NCBI GenBank assembly: GCA_032164245.1
Contig: JAVMKO010000003.1
Span: 8,070,651-8,134,650 of the forward strand
Direction of reading: 5' to 3'
DNA from: Sternotherus odoratus
Lineage: Eukaryota > Chordata > Testudines > Kinosternidae
DNA length: 64,000 bases
The translations under genes and the position numbers were made by a program. Below the pieces are notes generated by a model, which saw nothing but the letters and a program-made list of their open reading frames with translations, searched no databases and was not told where the DNA came from. Position 1 is the first letter of the stretch. Each line of letters begins with the position of its first letter. Shown here in pieces: positions 11,689-22,912 of the stretch.

Positions 11689-11855
11689 AATAATCGGCTA
11701 GAGAAGTATGTGTGAAGCCGTCATGCGCAGTAGAGAGGGCCCGGACGAACGGCATGCTGGGGGTTGTAGTTCGGAGGCACAAAATGGCTGCAGCGCATGC
11801 CCGCCTGAGGGATCCTCACTCACAGGGAGCTAGAGCACCAAGGAGCTGTTATACA

Positions 11856-13513
11856 TGTAAGCAGTGTCAGGATGAGTGGCATCCGGTGGTGAATTGCAGG
11901 AATTGCAGTGACTTTTGGAAAATAACACCTTATTTGCATAGACACACCCACCGCACCTAGCCTGCACTCTAACAGCCCAAATGATCACTTTGGCTACTGT
12001 GGGACCCCCAGTTTCTGTAGTATTGGGGCAAGAATGATAAAGTGCTGATTAACTTGTTTATGTGAATGAGGGGTTGGGACATGTATTTGGCCTTTGGCAT
12101 GCTGGAGGCACTCACCATCAGCTACATAGCACTCACTAAACAAGGGACAGGGGTTCCAAAACCCACTGAATGGAGAGAGGCTATGGACAAGTTTTTATAT
12201 CTTGTGGTGAGGGTCTTGTCTGAGGGCCTCACAGGCCTATTGCACCTGGCCTCTCTCCCCTGGTAATTGTCAGAGCATCCAGGGATGTGGACCACCCAGG
12301 GGTGCAGGATTTGAGGATTCCTACAGGAAAGTCTGTCCATCTGGGATCCCCGCAGGACTGATAGGGCCGTGAGCAGAGGTCATGGTGAGGATTGAAGGGG
12401 TGGAGTGTAAAGCAGTGCTTGATACTGGATCTCAAGTGACTATTATATTTCAATCATTCTACCAACACATGCTTAGGCACCTGCCTATACAGCCACTGAC
12501 TGGCCTGGGGCCTATGTGGCCTCAGCATGGATGAATACCCCTACCAAGGATATGTCATAGTGACCTGGAATTTCCAGAGGAGGTTGCAGGGGTAAGAGAA
12601 GCAGTAGACACAGCTGCCCTAATATTCCCTGACCCTAAAGGGACCTCTGAGGTGTCCGCGCTGATAGGGACAAACTCCAGCCTTTTCAAGGTACTCGCGG
12701 ATTACTGCAGATGACAGGCTGGGGACCAATACTTGAATACCCTGATGATCCATACGCTTTGTGCTGAAGCCTATAGGAAAATTGAGAGTGCTAAAAAGGA
12801 GACATCTGAGCTGCCAATTGGCGCATTGAAGTACGCGGGCACAACCCCCTTAGTACTCCATGCCAGGATGGAGCAAGAAGTGCTTGTCATGGGCACCTGG
12901 CTGAGAGGCGGCAAAGGGGCATGGGCAATGCTCGAGCAGTCAGCAGAAGGAGAACTTCCTGAAGGAGTGCTGGTCCCCAGTGGAGTCATAACCCTGCCTG
13001 CTGGAGCCCAGGAAAAGGTGACTATACTGGTTGCTAATGAAACAAGTCGTGATGTTGTTGTGAAGCAAGGACAAAAGATAGCAGACCTCTTTGAGCCTGA
13101 GTCGATTGTAACACCCCGGTGTGGGGGCTGTTGGACTTTTGGGACTTTGGGGGACTTTGGGGCTTGTGGGACTCAAGAACCAAAGGGAAAGGACACTGCC
13201 CATTGGCGTGTGTGTGTGTGTGTGGGGGGGATTCTGGTTCATGGTTTGGTTTGTGACTTTTGTTTGTGGTATTTCCCCAATAATATGCCACATTGTTTCT
13301 CTCTGTCATTAAAGGGGTTTTGGTGCACTCAGACTCTGTGCTTGCGAGAGAGGAAGTATTGCCTCTTAGAGGCGCCCAGAAGGGTGGTATATTGTTGTCC
13401 CAGGTCACTGGGTGGGGGCTCGAGCCGGTTTTGTATTGTGTCCTTAGAATGGAACCCCTGGATACTGAACCCGGCCCTTGTTGCTGCCAACTCTGATGGG
13501 CAGAAGGGTTACA
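11856..13513 (+). mobile_element. Gypsy-type LTR retrotransposon, internally deleted
   Basis: Ends are TGTAA...TTACA with TACA on both sides. About 410 bases of the left end and about 120 of the right end match the solo LTR at 23498-24483. Between them are fragments of a retrotransposon polyprotein. One frame (12382-12532) contains VLDTGSQVT, an aspartic protease active-site motif, before a stop. A second frame follows at 12733-13100. No reverse transcriptase or integrase is visible. It inserted into the Helitron that surrounds it. Confidence 0.75.
12382..12534 (+). pseudogene. Retrotransposon aspartic protease fragment
   Basis: A 50-codon open frame with D-T-G-S (bases 12421-12432) preceded by a hydrophobic-acidic strand (EGVECKAVL) and followed by QVTIIF. 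This is how retropepsins of LTR elements read around the catalytic Asp. The frame ends at TGA soon after, so the protease domain is incomplete. Confidence 0.6.
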
Positions 13514-13548
13514 TACATATAAAGTTAGACATAGTTGGAGGGAGCTGA

Positions 13549-14110
13549 GAGGGGTGGTGTTGGAGGGGGTTGGGAGCTGAGCGAGGGGGGAGTCGTTGGA
13601 GGGGGTTGGGAGCTGAATGAGGGGGGTTTGTTGGGAGGGAAGGAGCTGAGTGGAGGGGTCATTGGGGAGGAGGGAGCTGATCAAGGGGGGATTGTTGGAG
13701 GGGGAGGGAGCTGAGTGAGGGGGGTCGTTGGAGTGGGAGGGAGCTTAGAGAGGAGGGTCATTGGGGGGAGGGAGCTGAGCGAGGGGGTCATTGGGGGGGC
13801 GGGAGCTGAGCAAGGGGGAGTCATTGGGGGGGCAGGAGCTGAGTGGAGGGGGTTGGGAGGGAGGGAGCGGAGCTAGGGGGACCGTTGGAGAGGAGGGACC
13901 TGAGCGGGGGGGGCGTTGCGGGGGGGAGGGAGGGAGCTGAGCGGTGGGGCCACTGGGGGGAGGGAGGGAGCTGAGCAGGGGGGGCGTTGGGGCGGGAGGG
14001 AGGGAGCTGGGTGTGGGTTGGGGAGGGAGGGAGCTGGGTGAGGGGGAGGTATTGGGGGGGAGCTGAGCGAGCGGGGGGAGCATTGGAGTAGGGGGAGGGG
14101 GAAGACAGCT
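13549..14110 (+). repeat. G-rich tandem array inside Helitron
   Basis: Irregular 25-45-base units of the form GGGAGCTGAGCGAGGGGGGTCGTTGG repeat about 15 times. The complementary CTCAGCTC-type blocks occur in the other Helitron copies. Runs of four or more G are common, so G-quadruplexes are possible. Confidence 0.75.
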
Positions 14111-14171
14111 TAGCGAGTGGGGGTGCCGCGTGCCATTTCCACTGGTCCATGTCCACGGGCTTTTACACTAG

Positions 14172-15100
14172 TGCAATAATAAACTGGGGCATGGAGAAAA
14201 TGAATATCAGCTCACACCCTGCTTGAGAGAGCCTGGGAGTTGGTAGGATTGCTTCCACAGAAAAAACAGCAGCACAAGAAATGCACGGGGCACAATGACT
14301 AGTTATGAAGCCAGATTCTGCCACCATCCTTCATAAGGAGTAGTTCTTATTTTGTGAACGGTGACATTGAAATCAATGGGGTTCTATGTGGACCATGGCA
14401 TAGCACAATGGAAGCTCTGGTCTACATGTACAACATGGGCCGACATAACTACATCACTCAAGAGTGTGAAAAAAGTTAAGCCAACTCAGCCCCGGTGTAC
14501 ACAACGCTAGGTCAGTGGAAGAGATCTTCTATCTACCTATCTACTACCACTGGAGGGGATGGATTTACTACAGCAACAGAAAAACTCCCTTTGTCACTGT
14601 ACTGAGTGTCTGCAATACAATGCTACAGTGGCACAGCTGAAGCACTGAAGCTGTACGGCAGTGGTTCTTGTTGTGTAAATGTAAGTGTGCCAGCTAGTGT
14701 GCCAAAACTAGCTGGTCTCCTTCCCTACATGAAAAACTAGCTGTTTTGGGGGCAATGCTGCTCTACTTCCTGGCTTCAGCTATAGCCAAATCATGTCTAA
14801 TTCTCCCTTCTCTCAATTGTATGAATGAGAGAAATCCTTAAAAGCTGCTTAGTATCTGCAGGGGCCATTGGCCCTCACAAGTGCGACACATCAACCTTTG
14901 ATATCTGTACTTTCCACTGGTATTGTTTTGACTGACGATTACTACAGCCACAAAACCGCAAGGAGAAGGGAGAGATTTCAATATTTTGAGGGCTCTTCCC
15001 CTGTGACTCTTGCACATGTATGGAGGCTGGGGTCATGGAGGTGATAGCAGGACTCAGAGAGGCTGGAACACCTGCAGCATTGCCCGGGTATAATAAAGGG
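14172..15100. other. No gene seen; partial repeats
   Basis: Part of 14.20-14.42 kb resembles, in reverse, the segments at 23.0-23.25 and 43.80-44.05 kb. The 14.43-14.68 kb stretch is probably an old MITE (GGTGTACACAACGCTAGG). Nothing coding can be supported. Confidence 0.4.
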
Positions 15101-15108
15101 TTAACTGG

Positions 15109-15450
15109 CTATAGTTCTTTGCAGATATGATAACCACATCTCACGAACATCCATGTCAATGGCAGCATTGTTACCACAAACAACAAGGGTGACAGAAAAT
15201 CACCTTGAAAGATTCGTCTTTTAATTGGAACCTCATTAACGAGAGTCCCTTCCAGGGAGAGACGAGTGTTCCAGTTAATCATAGATTGCAACAGAAAGGA
15301 AACGGACTTTGGGTGAACTCTGTGCATTTTCAGTGTCTCAATGATCCATTTCACTCTCTTGTCAACAACTATCTCCAGTTTTTTGAGCTCTTTGGACAGC
15401 TGAATGATTTTGACCTAGAGTTGCCCACCTCCATACAACACATCGGGCCA
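15109..15450 (-). mobile_element. LINE reverse transcriptase fragment
   Basis: The minus strand encodes VKWIIETLKMHRVHPKSVSF, a RLSLEGTLVNEVPIKRRIFQ stretch, then GDFLSPLLFV. This corresponds to the QGDSLSPLLF motif region of a non-LTR reverse transcriptase. Stops and frame breaks follow upstream. The clade cannot be settled by eye. Confidence 0.65.
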
Positions 15451-16059
15451 GGAGGTGCAGGCCAGCTAAGACCTTCTGAGGTCCTGTTTATACCATTCAT
15501 AATAATTAAAGATTTGCCTGCAATCACTGTATTGGGTTGGGTTGGCAGGCTATACCCTGCTAGTTGCCAAACTAGTATTTCAAAGTCTCACAAGATTATT
15601 AATTATTATTATTATTAAATTATTGTTCAGTCTGGAACCCCAAATCATGGACCAGAAACCCATTGTGCCAAGCTCTGTACAAAAACATAACAGTGAGATA
15701 ATCCTTGAACCAAAGAATTTGCAACCCAAGTATCATAAGAGAATGGCAGACACTATTGATTTGGTGAATTTAATGTCCCCTGTCTATACATAGCCACATC
15801 ATATGGCATCTGTAAGCTTATTAAGTCTACATCAAGAAGACGTATGATGTGGACCTGTCAGTTGGTGCCATTACCAAAATAAACAGTGACACCATCAACA
15901 AATTAAATAATCCCTTTGATTATTGCACTTGTTTCTGTTAGTTTAATGACCATGTCTTATTTCAAGACATAAAATTGGATTTGTTCGTGATCTCAAAGCA
16001 CAACAACAATCTAAACCATAAAACAAAACATCTAATAATAAATTTTGCAAGTATCATTG

Positions 16060-17000
16060 AAGTATAAAAACAGTGGTGACATTTCTAGTCTTATTATCAT
16101 TGTCTCGCTCATCATTATGATCTCTGTCGAGAGTGTGTGGGTCACCACAGTCTTCACTACATTGTGCACAGTTCTCTGCAGAGAAGATTGTTCTGGCTAC
16201 AGACCCATTTGATTGTGCAACTACTCCTACTGGTACATGCAAGAACAATGTCTTGTCTTGTCCCTTTTCCTGGCTACACTGAGGAACAGGCAAATCAGGT
16301 CTCTGTGTGCCTTGATTCTTTCCTGCTCTGATCATACAGCACAGCTACTAAATTCCTTGCTGAAGAAATTGTGGCTTGTCTGTCACTCTCTTCCTAAATT
16401 CACACAATCTCAGAAGTGGTCAGTTTTTGTTTCCAATACAAAATAGGGTGAGACAGAGTCACATCTTGTTAATGCATGTGCCACAGGAGGTATGATGCAG
16501 AACTCAGGAATCATACACAAGTCTAAAGCAACACTTGCCAGTCGCAGTGCCTGTTTCAATCCATGTTATCTATGTGTTCCATTTCAGGAAAGTAGAGAAG
16601 AGCAAGGACCAAAACATTGCTATCAGATGATGTAGGTATTATGGCTCCTTTGACACCACATGACAAAAAAGCCACAATGGCACGTGCACATTGTCTTGGG
16701 CTTCCTCAATAATTCCACTGGGGATGAGCTTTTCTACTTCACCATTGGAAAGCCTCCAGCAAGGACTGTTTATTTTGGGTGCACTTCTACTCTCTCAACT
16801 GCATTTTGAACCATACAGTCACAGAGGAATATTAGAAGTGATTGCTTGTTGGATGCCATATATAGAAACTTTTCTGTGGAGTCACAGGGTATACACCAGT
16901 CACTTAATATTTATTGCAAACAATTTTAGGACCTCTCTGGTGCGTCTTTCTGAAGTGTCCACAGTTCCTGTTGTCATAGCTGTTAAAAACTTTAATTAAA
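16060..17000 (-). mobile_element. Decayed transposon-like reading frame
   Basis: Minus-strand pieces such as KSSSPVELLRKPK (near 16.72 kb) and SNVLVLALLYFPEMEHIDN (near 16.59 kb) recall a DTDVLVLAL-type protein frequent in repeat-derived gene models of fish and reptiles. Several stops and shifts separate them. I infer a dead transposon, but the family is not identified. Confidence 0.3.
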
Positions 17001-17071
17001 GAATATGTTTTTCCAAATCCTTTTAGGATCACCTGAGGTACTTACACAGGGAGAACCATTGAATGAGGAAT

Positions 17072-17256
17072 TCATGTATCATAGAATCTCAGAGTTGGAA
17101 GGGACTTAAGGAGATCATCTAGTCCAACCCCCTACTCAGAAGGGGATCAATCCCATTTTGCCCCATATCCCTAAATAGCCCCCTGAAGGATTGAACTCAC
17201 AATCCTGGCTTTAGCAGGCCAATACGCAAACCACTAAGCTATCCCACCTCCCTCAA
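17072..17256 (-). mobile_element. tRNA-derived SINE (Cry-like)
   Basis: On the minus strand a tRNA-like head (GGATAGCTTAGTGGTTTG as A box; GTGAGTTCAATCC as B box) is followed by a body and a 3' tail GGAC..GATGATCTCCTTAAG ending near the CR1-like ATTCTATGAT. This layout fits the Cry SINEs of cryptodiran turtles. A plus-strand relative is at 40050-40225. Confidence 0.8.
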
Positions 17257-17259
17257 CAG

Positions 17260-18172
17260 TTGTGTCTACCCATTGTGCTTTGCAAGCTATAGGCACACAC
17301 TCCCCTGCTAGGGTGCACAACCTTCAGTCTGAGATGCATCAGGTCAGCAAACATCCGTTGGAAATGTAGAAAACTACTAGAGTCCCTTGTGAGATGTGTT
17401 AAGAATTAAGAATATGTGTGGTGAAAACATTTCAGGTTGGTGTATTGCAAAATGTTGATAGTCATCATTTTTGACACTTCCTAAACAATTTTATCATTTC
17501 TGGAAAAAAATACCTGCCCCTGCAAAACCAATAACATCATTTTAATAGATTGTTGTTTGGTAGCTTTGACCTAACAGCACCACACTCAGGGTGTTGACAT
17601 TAACTTAAACAGTAAAAACTGTTGTCATAGCCAAGTTGCAGTGTCTCAGGAACTGTGCAAAATGGACACTGTGTCATTGTGGGTACCATTCTTTCATCAC
17701 ATCAACAGGCTTCCCGCACCACTTGACAACTTCACATCAGACCTCGCCTAAACGTTTGTAAAATGAGCTTTCAAATGATATGTAATGGGGACAGTTTGGA
17801 GAGTGGGCACATTAAATTACCAAACAATGGTCCTTTTTGGAGAATTACCTCACATCTATCAGACAACAGAGGAAAAAAGGGAGTCAGTTGAGGCAGCACA
17901 GGGAAACAATAGACAAGAGTGATTTGGTCTTATATCTATAAGAAGTGGATACTTAAATGGAAACACGGATAAATCCAGGTTAAAATATAGTAACCTACAT
18001 TTCCTAAATGATGAAGAAATGAATATTTTGGCTACATTTTCGAAAGGACCAACTTCTCTGATGTGGCTACACCTGGCAATTAGTACTGAAGAAACTATTA
18101 CCAAGTGCTGAGTCGTCACAAGAACGTTGGCACAGAGTCTTACAAAAAGCCAGCTGTTCTGACTGGAAGTGA
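17260..18172. other. No gene seen
   Basis: Moderately AT-rich unique-looking DNA. Open frames are short and lack motifs or splice context. Confidence 0.4.
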
Positions 18173-18180
18173 CTTGTTCA

Positions 18181-18594
18181 CAGGGCCGGCGACAGAAATT
18201 TTGGGGCCCCTACTCAGAGCGTTTGGGCCCCCCCAACCCCCCCCCCCCCCCCGCCAAGGGCTGACCCGGCTCGTGCAGGTGGGCGGGGGAAGCGCTGCAG
18301 CCGGGGGTTCCTCGGGAGTGGCGCGCCCCGCCATCCTCTGCAGCCGCCGGGACGGGGGAGGCGATGGAGCCGGGGGAGCCTCGGGGCGGCTCCTGGGGCG
18401 CGGGACGAGCAGCGGCTGAAGGGCTCGGGAGGCAGCCAGCCGCGGCGCCGGACACAGCCGGGGAAATGCGGTGCAGTGCCCAGGGGAGACGACTACGAGT
18501 AGAGCTGTGTACCGGTCCCCGGACTTCAGGGGTCCGCCTGAAGTCCGGGGCCTGGTACAGCTCTACCCGTACTACTCCCCTGTCGCCGGCCCTG
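18181..18594. mobile_element. GC-rich hAT-type MITE, copy 1
   Basis: Terminal inverted repeats CAGGGCCGGCGACAG and CTGTCGCCGGCCCTG. The 8-base target duplication CTTGTTCA is exact (18173-18180 and 18595-18602). Eight-base duplications and CAGGG ends are typical of hAT transposons. There is no transposase frame. Internal direct and inverted CCGGACTTCAGG repeats lie near 18520-18550. Confidence 0.85.
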
Positions 18595-19049
18595 CTTGTT
18601 CAAACCCTTCTGTTTCTAAATGGTGCAGCCATCCACACCAGTGCTGAGACAGTTCAGCTCTGCTTAGCCAATCAGCATTTATGATCTTCACAGGTACGTC
18701 ACTGCTAGGAATCAGAAAGGGTTAAAGACACCACAACGGCCAATAAGGAAAGTTGGTGATGCTGGTAGCTACCTGCTTTCCATCCGTTAAGGACGCGGGA
18801 CAGTTGTGCTCACAGCTACAGTTCTCAACTCTGCAGACAGAGAGCCAGCACATCTCTTTCATTATGTCGTCCTATATGTTGCCAGAGCATTGTTATTTTA
18901 TTTCTGAATGGGGAAAACAACAGGAAAGAACAAATGTAAAATGTGCAGGAATAAAATATAGAATAAATTAGTATAATGTAATGTATTAATTGCCCCCTTT
19001 AATAGAGGGTGACAAATATTGCTCAATATTACCATTCTGTTTTATATAC

Positions 19050-19114
19050 CTCTTCCCCGGTGCAATTGGGAGCATGAAGACAAAAACTGCAAAGAGAAGG
19101 TAAAATACCCGTAT
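19050..19114 (-). pseudogene. Signal-peptide exon relic (unit C), start codon lost
   Basis: On the minus strand CC-ATA-CGG-GTA-TTT-TAC-CTT-CTC aligns with gene A exon 1 (CC-ATG-AAG-ATA-CTT-TAC-CTT-CTT). The initiator ATG is ATA here. Downstream the hydrophobic frame YLLFAVFVFMLPIAPG is intact, ending near a GAG/GTATAT donor at 65 rather than 61 bases. No six-cysteine exon was found at lower coordinates; an hAT element occupies 18.18-18.59 kb. Confidence 0.6.
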
Positions 19115-19190
19115 GGCTTAAGTCCAGCCGGGCACTTAGTCTGACTAGAGAGAAGAGGAACTAAGATAGAGAGGAGACAGAGAGTCCCTG

Positions 19191-19197
19191 TATTATA
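19191..19197 (-). promoter_or_regulatory. TATA-like box of the unit C relic
   Basis: TATAATA on the minus strand, 77 bases before the degenerate start. The spacing is the same as in gene A, and the leader block (ATAGAGAGGAGACAG on the plus strand) also aligns. It marks an old promoter. Confidence 0.5.
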
Positions 19198-19309
19198 GAA
19201 GTGCAGCAGTCCCATTACAATTAAGTTTGCATCATGATTTCTGTTAGAGGTCAGCCTTTCTATGTCCTCTGAAATGAACTTGGTTAGTCAAATTCCTTTG
19301 AAATTTGGT

Positions 19310-20075
19310 GAGCATCATGATGGTGTAGAGAGTTGGGATGATGCCAAATTACTATGAATTGTTGTGATTGATATGAATGCATGTGATAAGCATGAGGTTG
19401 GTGTGGCTTGAGATGTCTGAATTGGCTAAAGGATTCTGGGAGCAGGATTCTTTTAGCATCACACGGCTGGTATGGAAATGTACTACAAGTGCTGAGATTG
19501 CACTTAAATGGTTAATTGAGACTCTATTTGTGTATATGCTTCAACTTGGAACTTTACAATGTATGAGCTAGAGGCCAGCTCCCTGAGCAAAGAAAACACA
19601 AAACCATGCCATGAGTGGGCTTGGTACAGGTTGACCCAGGTCAAAATTACCCCTCTGGATGGCATCATGCTAAGAGTTCGAGTGACTGATGAGAGGGCAA
19701 ATGTCAATTGGTCTTTGATCTGTCTCCATTTTGCAGTCCCGTTTGAAATATTAATTAAAGAAAACCCATCATGAAGAACCCACAGGGCATATTACTGGGC
19801 CATGTGACTCCTTTGAGAACAACAGGTACAAATGCTAAGCAGTGTAAATTAGTTACTTAGTTACCCAATTAATGTCTGAAGAGGTCCATGACACTGTGAA
19901 ACAGAAGCCCTAGGGTAACCAGTACCCTACTACGAGGGACTATTGTGGGACTTTTAAACCAAAGAGCCTCTGAGTAACCAAGACCCTGATTCGGGGAACA
20001 TTTGACAGACCAAGTACTTGAGAGGGGAAAAGAAGAGAAGAAAAGAAGTCTCCATCTAGGGCAGGTAGCTATACC
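19310..20075 (+). repeat. Paralogous segment shared with 31.02-31.75 kb
   Basis: Shared landmarks are 'aggattctgggagcagg', 'gtacaggttgacccaggtc', and the run ending GAGAGGGGAAAAGAAGAGAAG. No coding exon is visible. It is a further trace of unit duplication. Confidence 0.6.
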
Positions 20076-20639
20076 TGCTTTGTTTGCTTATCAGGATATT
20101 GTGTAAGGACAACATAGTTACTTAGGGTTTATTCTTGGGAATTGCGGCTTGTTAGGGATATTATATAACCGTTACTGCTTATGTGATTCTTTCTCAAATA
20201 AATTACTGTGCATTCAGCAAACTGTTTCCGAATTTTCACTGGTAGCAGTAACAATCTGCCCTGTTGTGGGCCATTAAATATCCATTTCAACACAGGGTAG
20301 GTTTAGTAACCCAAATGTGGGGTCATTTTGAGCTATGGGTTCCATAGATGTAACCTCCACCCCCTAAAAATTAGCTATTTCAAAAAAACATTTCTAGGGA
20401 TATGTTTTTGTGCAGAGCTATGGATAGAACTATTGATGTGACGAGTGTCAAAACAGTCTCACGCTCTTGAGTTTTGCCGAAGGAATTTCACAGCCCCTAC
20501 TACATCTTTGGGAGACATAAATTGAGAATGGAGAATGGTATCTGAGCCTCTCTCTCTTTCCCCTATCTGTGGGTGCCAGTATCAAGGAGGCTTGTGCCTG
20601 AATTTCACTACCTTGTCTTCACTACCTGCCGGACCGGCG

Positions 20640-20870
20640 CATACTGATCAATATATCGAGGATCAATTTATTGTGTCTTATCTAGATACGATAAATCAAT
20701 CCCCATCGGCTCTCCCCATCAACTCCTGTATGCCAGCTCCCCGAGAGGCACAAGTGGAGTCGACAGGGGAGCCCGCTGCCACCATGACGATGCCAGGTAA
20801 GTCGACCTAAGAGATGCCAACTTCAGCTATGCTATTCACGTGGTGGGCAACATACTACCAAGGAACATTA
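20640..20870. repeat. Interspersed repeat (DNA-transposon-like), unnamed
   Basis: A compact block with GATCGATTTAT-like ends (GAGGATCAATTTATTGTGTC) and a CpG-containing centre (CGGGAGCC-type, GTCGACAGGGGAGCC). It looks like a MITE common in turtles, but I cannot confirm termini. The rest of 20.08-20.87 kb shows nothing else recognisable. Confidence 0.35.
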
Positions 20871-22033
20871 ATTCTGCATTAATGCAGGTTCTTTACTATT
20901 AAATCCATTGGGCTCTGGGAATTGTAATAAGATCTGAAAAGCAGACATTTGTATGATGCAAGTGATATTTATCAGACCAATGTGCTGCAATCTTTTCATT
21001 AAAATTATTTTTATTTGTACAGCATCATCAAAATTCCTGGAATATTTCAGGGAAATACAATTGAAAAATCCCTGCTTGAAGGACATTGCACCTGTTAAAA
21101 TTTATTGTGTAGTTCAGCATTTCCCAAACTGTGTTCTAAGGAACACTGGTGTTCTGCAAGATGTGAATAGGTGTTCCGTGAAAGAATCTGGCATATTTGA
21201 AGAGTAATTGAATGATTATATTTGATTGAATGATTATATTTTAACATAAAGCTCTTTTTCCGGTTATTGATAGATCTCATATTGAATGTCATGTCATAAA
21301 GAGAATTCTGACTCTTGAAATTGATTTTTGTACTACTTTATATATGTGCTTTCCAGTTAGAAACTGCTAGTTCAATTTATTTTAAATTGGTATTTCTGCG
21401 AATTTTTATAAAATAAAATATATTTGAGTATAAATAATGCCATTTTTTATTTGAAAACCAAACGACTATGAAATAATAAGTGTTCCGTAAATAGATACCA
21501 GGCTAAAAAGTGTTCTGTGGCCAAAAAAGTTTGGGAAAGGCTGGTGTAGTCCAATGCCCACAGAAATCAGCAGCACCTATACCCCTTCACGTGTGAGCTT
21601 TCTTAGGGGCAGAGCTCCCACAGGACTTCCATTGCAGGGGATTAGTCCCCCCACCAAACACATGGTAACATCCCCCCAGTGCAGACCCTTTACAGAGTGG
21701 AGTCAAAGCCTTAGGAATGGAAAATAAGGATTTTGAAAATACTCTCTAAAGTGCAGAGTTTGTCTGATTTCTGTGAATCTAAACGGAGGAATTTTACAAT
21801 GTATTTGCCTGGAAAAAGAAAACAGAATCTCACTCTACTTTCCTTGGGTTTTCTTGCTGTAACAACTAACGGCCTTAAAATAAGATGGAAAATTACAGAC
21901 TCAAAATGGTGATGATTTGGACTTGTGAGAGCCAATGGACACTGCAGATACTAAGCAACTTTTCAGGATTTGTCTCATTCAAACTATTGACAGAGGAGCG
22001 AATGAGGAGTGACTGGGCTACAGCTACAGGCAG
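20870..22033 (-). repeat. Diverged 5' flank of unit C, split by a MITE
   Basis: 20.88-21.08 kb aligns with 7.96-8.11 kb, the sequence just upstream of the gene A promoter. 21.71-22.02 kb aligns with 8.46-8.70 kb and with 43.38-43.68 kb. Orientation matches the exon-1 relic at 19.1 kb. Confidence 0.6.
21115..21543. mobile_element. hAT-type MITE
   Basis: Ends CAGCATTTCCCAAACT and AGTTTGGGAAAGGCTG-like form imperfect inverted repeats. Flanks GTGTAGTT (21107-21114) and GTGTAGTC (21544-21551) match at 7 of 8 bases, as expected for an aged hAT duplication. The interior is AT-rich and non-coding. Confidence 0.7.
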
Positions 22034-22904
22034 CAGGGCCGGCGACAGGGGGGTACAACGGGTACAGCTGTAGCGGGCCCCGGACTTCAGGGGGCCCCCC
22101 TGAACTCCAGGGCGGGTACGCAGCTGTTCCCCATTGTCCCCGGGGCTGTGAGCAAGGCGCAGCTCTGGGCAGCCGCTGCAGCGCTCACCAGCCCCCTCCC
22201 CCGGCCCCCAGCAGCCTCCCCCCGCCCCCCTTTGCTTCTCCCGGCCAGCCATGCGGCCGCAGCACATGCGGGGGTTGGGGCCCACGGGAGGTAGGAGACC
22301 GGCGGCGGGGGGAGAGGAGAGTGGGGGATGGGGGGGGCGGAGGGAGATCGGCCCGGGGGGGCCACGGGTGGCGGGAGATCGGCCCGGGGGGGCAGCAGGT
22401 GGCGGGAGATCGGCCTAGGGGTCCCACGGGTGGCAGGAAATCGCCCAGGGGGGCCCGCGGGCGGCGGGAGATTGGGCCGGGGGGGGGCCGCAGGCGGCGG
22501 GAGATCGGCCGGGGGGGGCGCGGGCGGCGAGAGACTGGCGGGGGGGCCGCGGGAGACTGGCGGGGGGGAGGGGCGCGGACGGTGGGAGACTGGCGGGGGG
22601 GCGCGGGCGGCGGGAGATCGGCCTGGGGGGCCCACCGGTGGCGGGAAATCGGCCAGGGGGGGCCCGCGGGCGGCGGGAGATCGGCCGGGGGGGGGCGCGG
22701 GCGGCGAGAGACTGGCGGGGGATGGGCCACGGGAGACTGGCGGGGGGGGGGGCGCGGGAGACTGGTGGGGGGCCGCGGGAGACTGGCGGGGGGACCCGCG
22801 GGCAGCGGGAGACTGGCGGTGGTGGCCCCGCGGGCGATGGGAGACCGGGGGGGGGCCCGTACGAACTGCCGTACGGGGCCCCAAAATTCCTGTTGCCGGC
22901 CCTG
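22034..22904. mobile_element. GC-rich hAT-type MITE, copy 2
   Basis: CAGGGCCGGCGACAG at the left and TGTTGCCGGCCCTG at the right, with an exact 8-base duplication ACAGGCAG (22026-22033 and 22905-22912). The centre (about 22320-22860) is a very G-rich tandem array of roughly 30-base units (GGCGGCGGGAGATCGGCC). It produces long spurious open frames on both strands. Confidence 0.85.
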
Positions 22905-22912
22905 ACAGGCAG

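Larger units (their letters stand above)
10757..14171 (+). mobile_element. Helitron family 1, plus strand, split by two nested elements
   Basis: It starts TCCTATTTAATAATCGGCT after an A (10756) and ends CTTTTACACTAG before a T (14172). The subterminal block GAAGCCGTCATGCGCAGTAGAG at about 11718 matches the other family members. A LINE (10776-11688) interrupts the 5' end and an LTR element (11856-13513) the middle. The rest of the interior is a G-rich tandem array (13549-14110). No Rep/helicase frame remains. Confidence 0.75.

Noticed and set aside
12733..13548. 271-codon host gene
   Set aside because: It lies between retrotransposon LTR ends, downstream of a protease motif, and runs into LTR and GT-repeat sequence; it is a retrotransposon remnant.
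17200..17256. Functional tRNA gene on the minus strand (also 40050 +)
   Set aside because: Only the A and B boxes are kept; the rest continues into a SINE body and tail, and no tRNA fold is complete.
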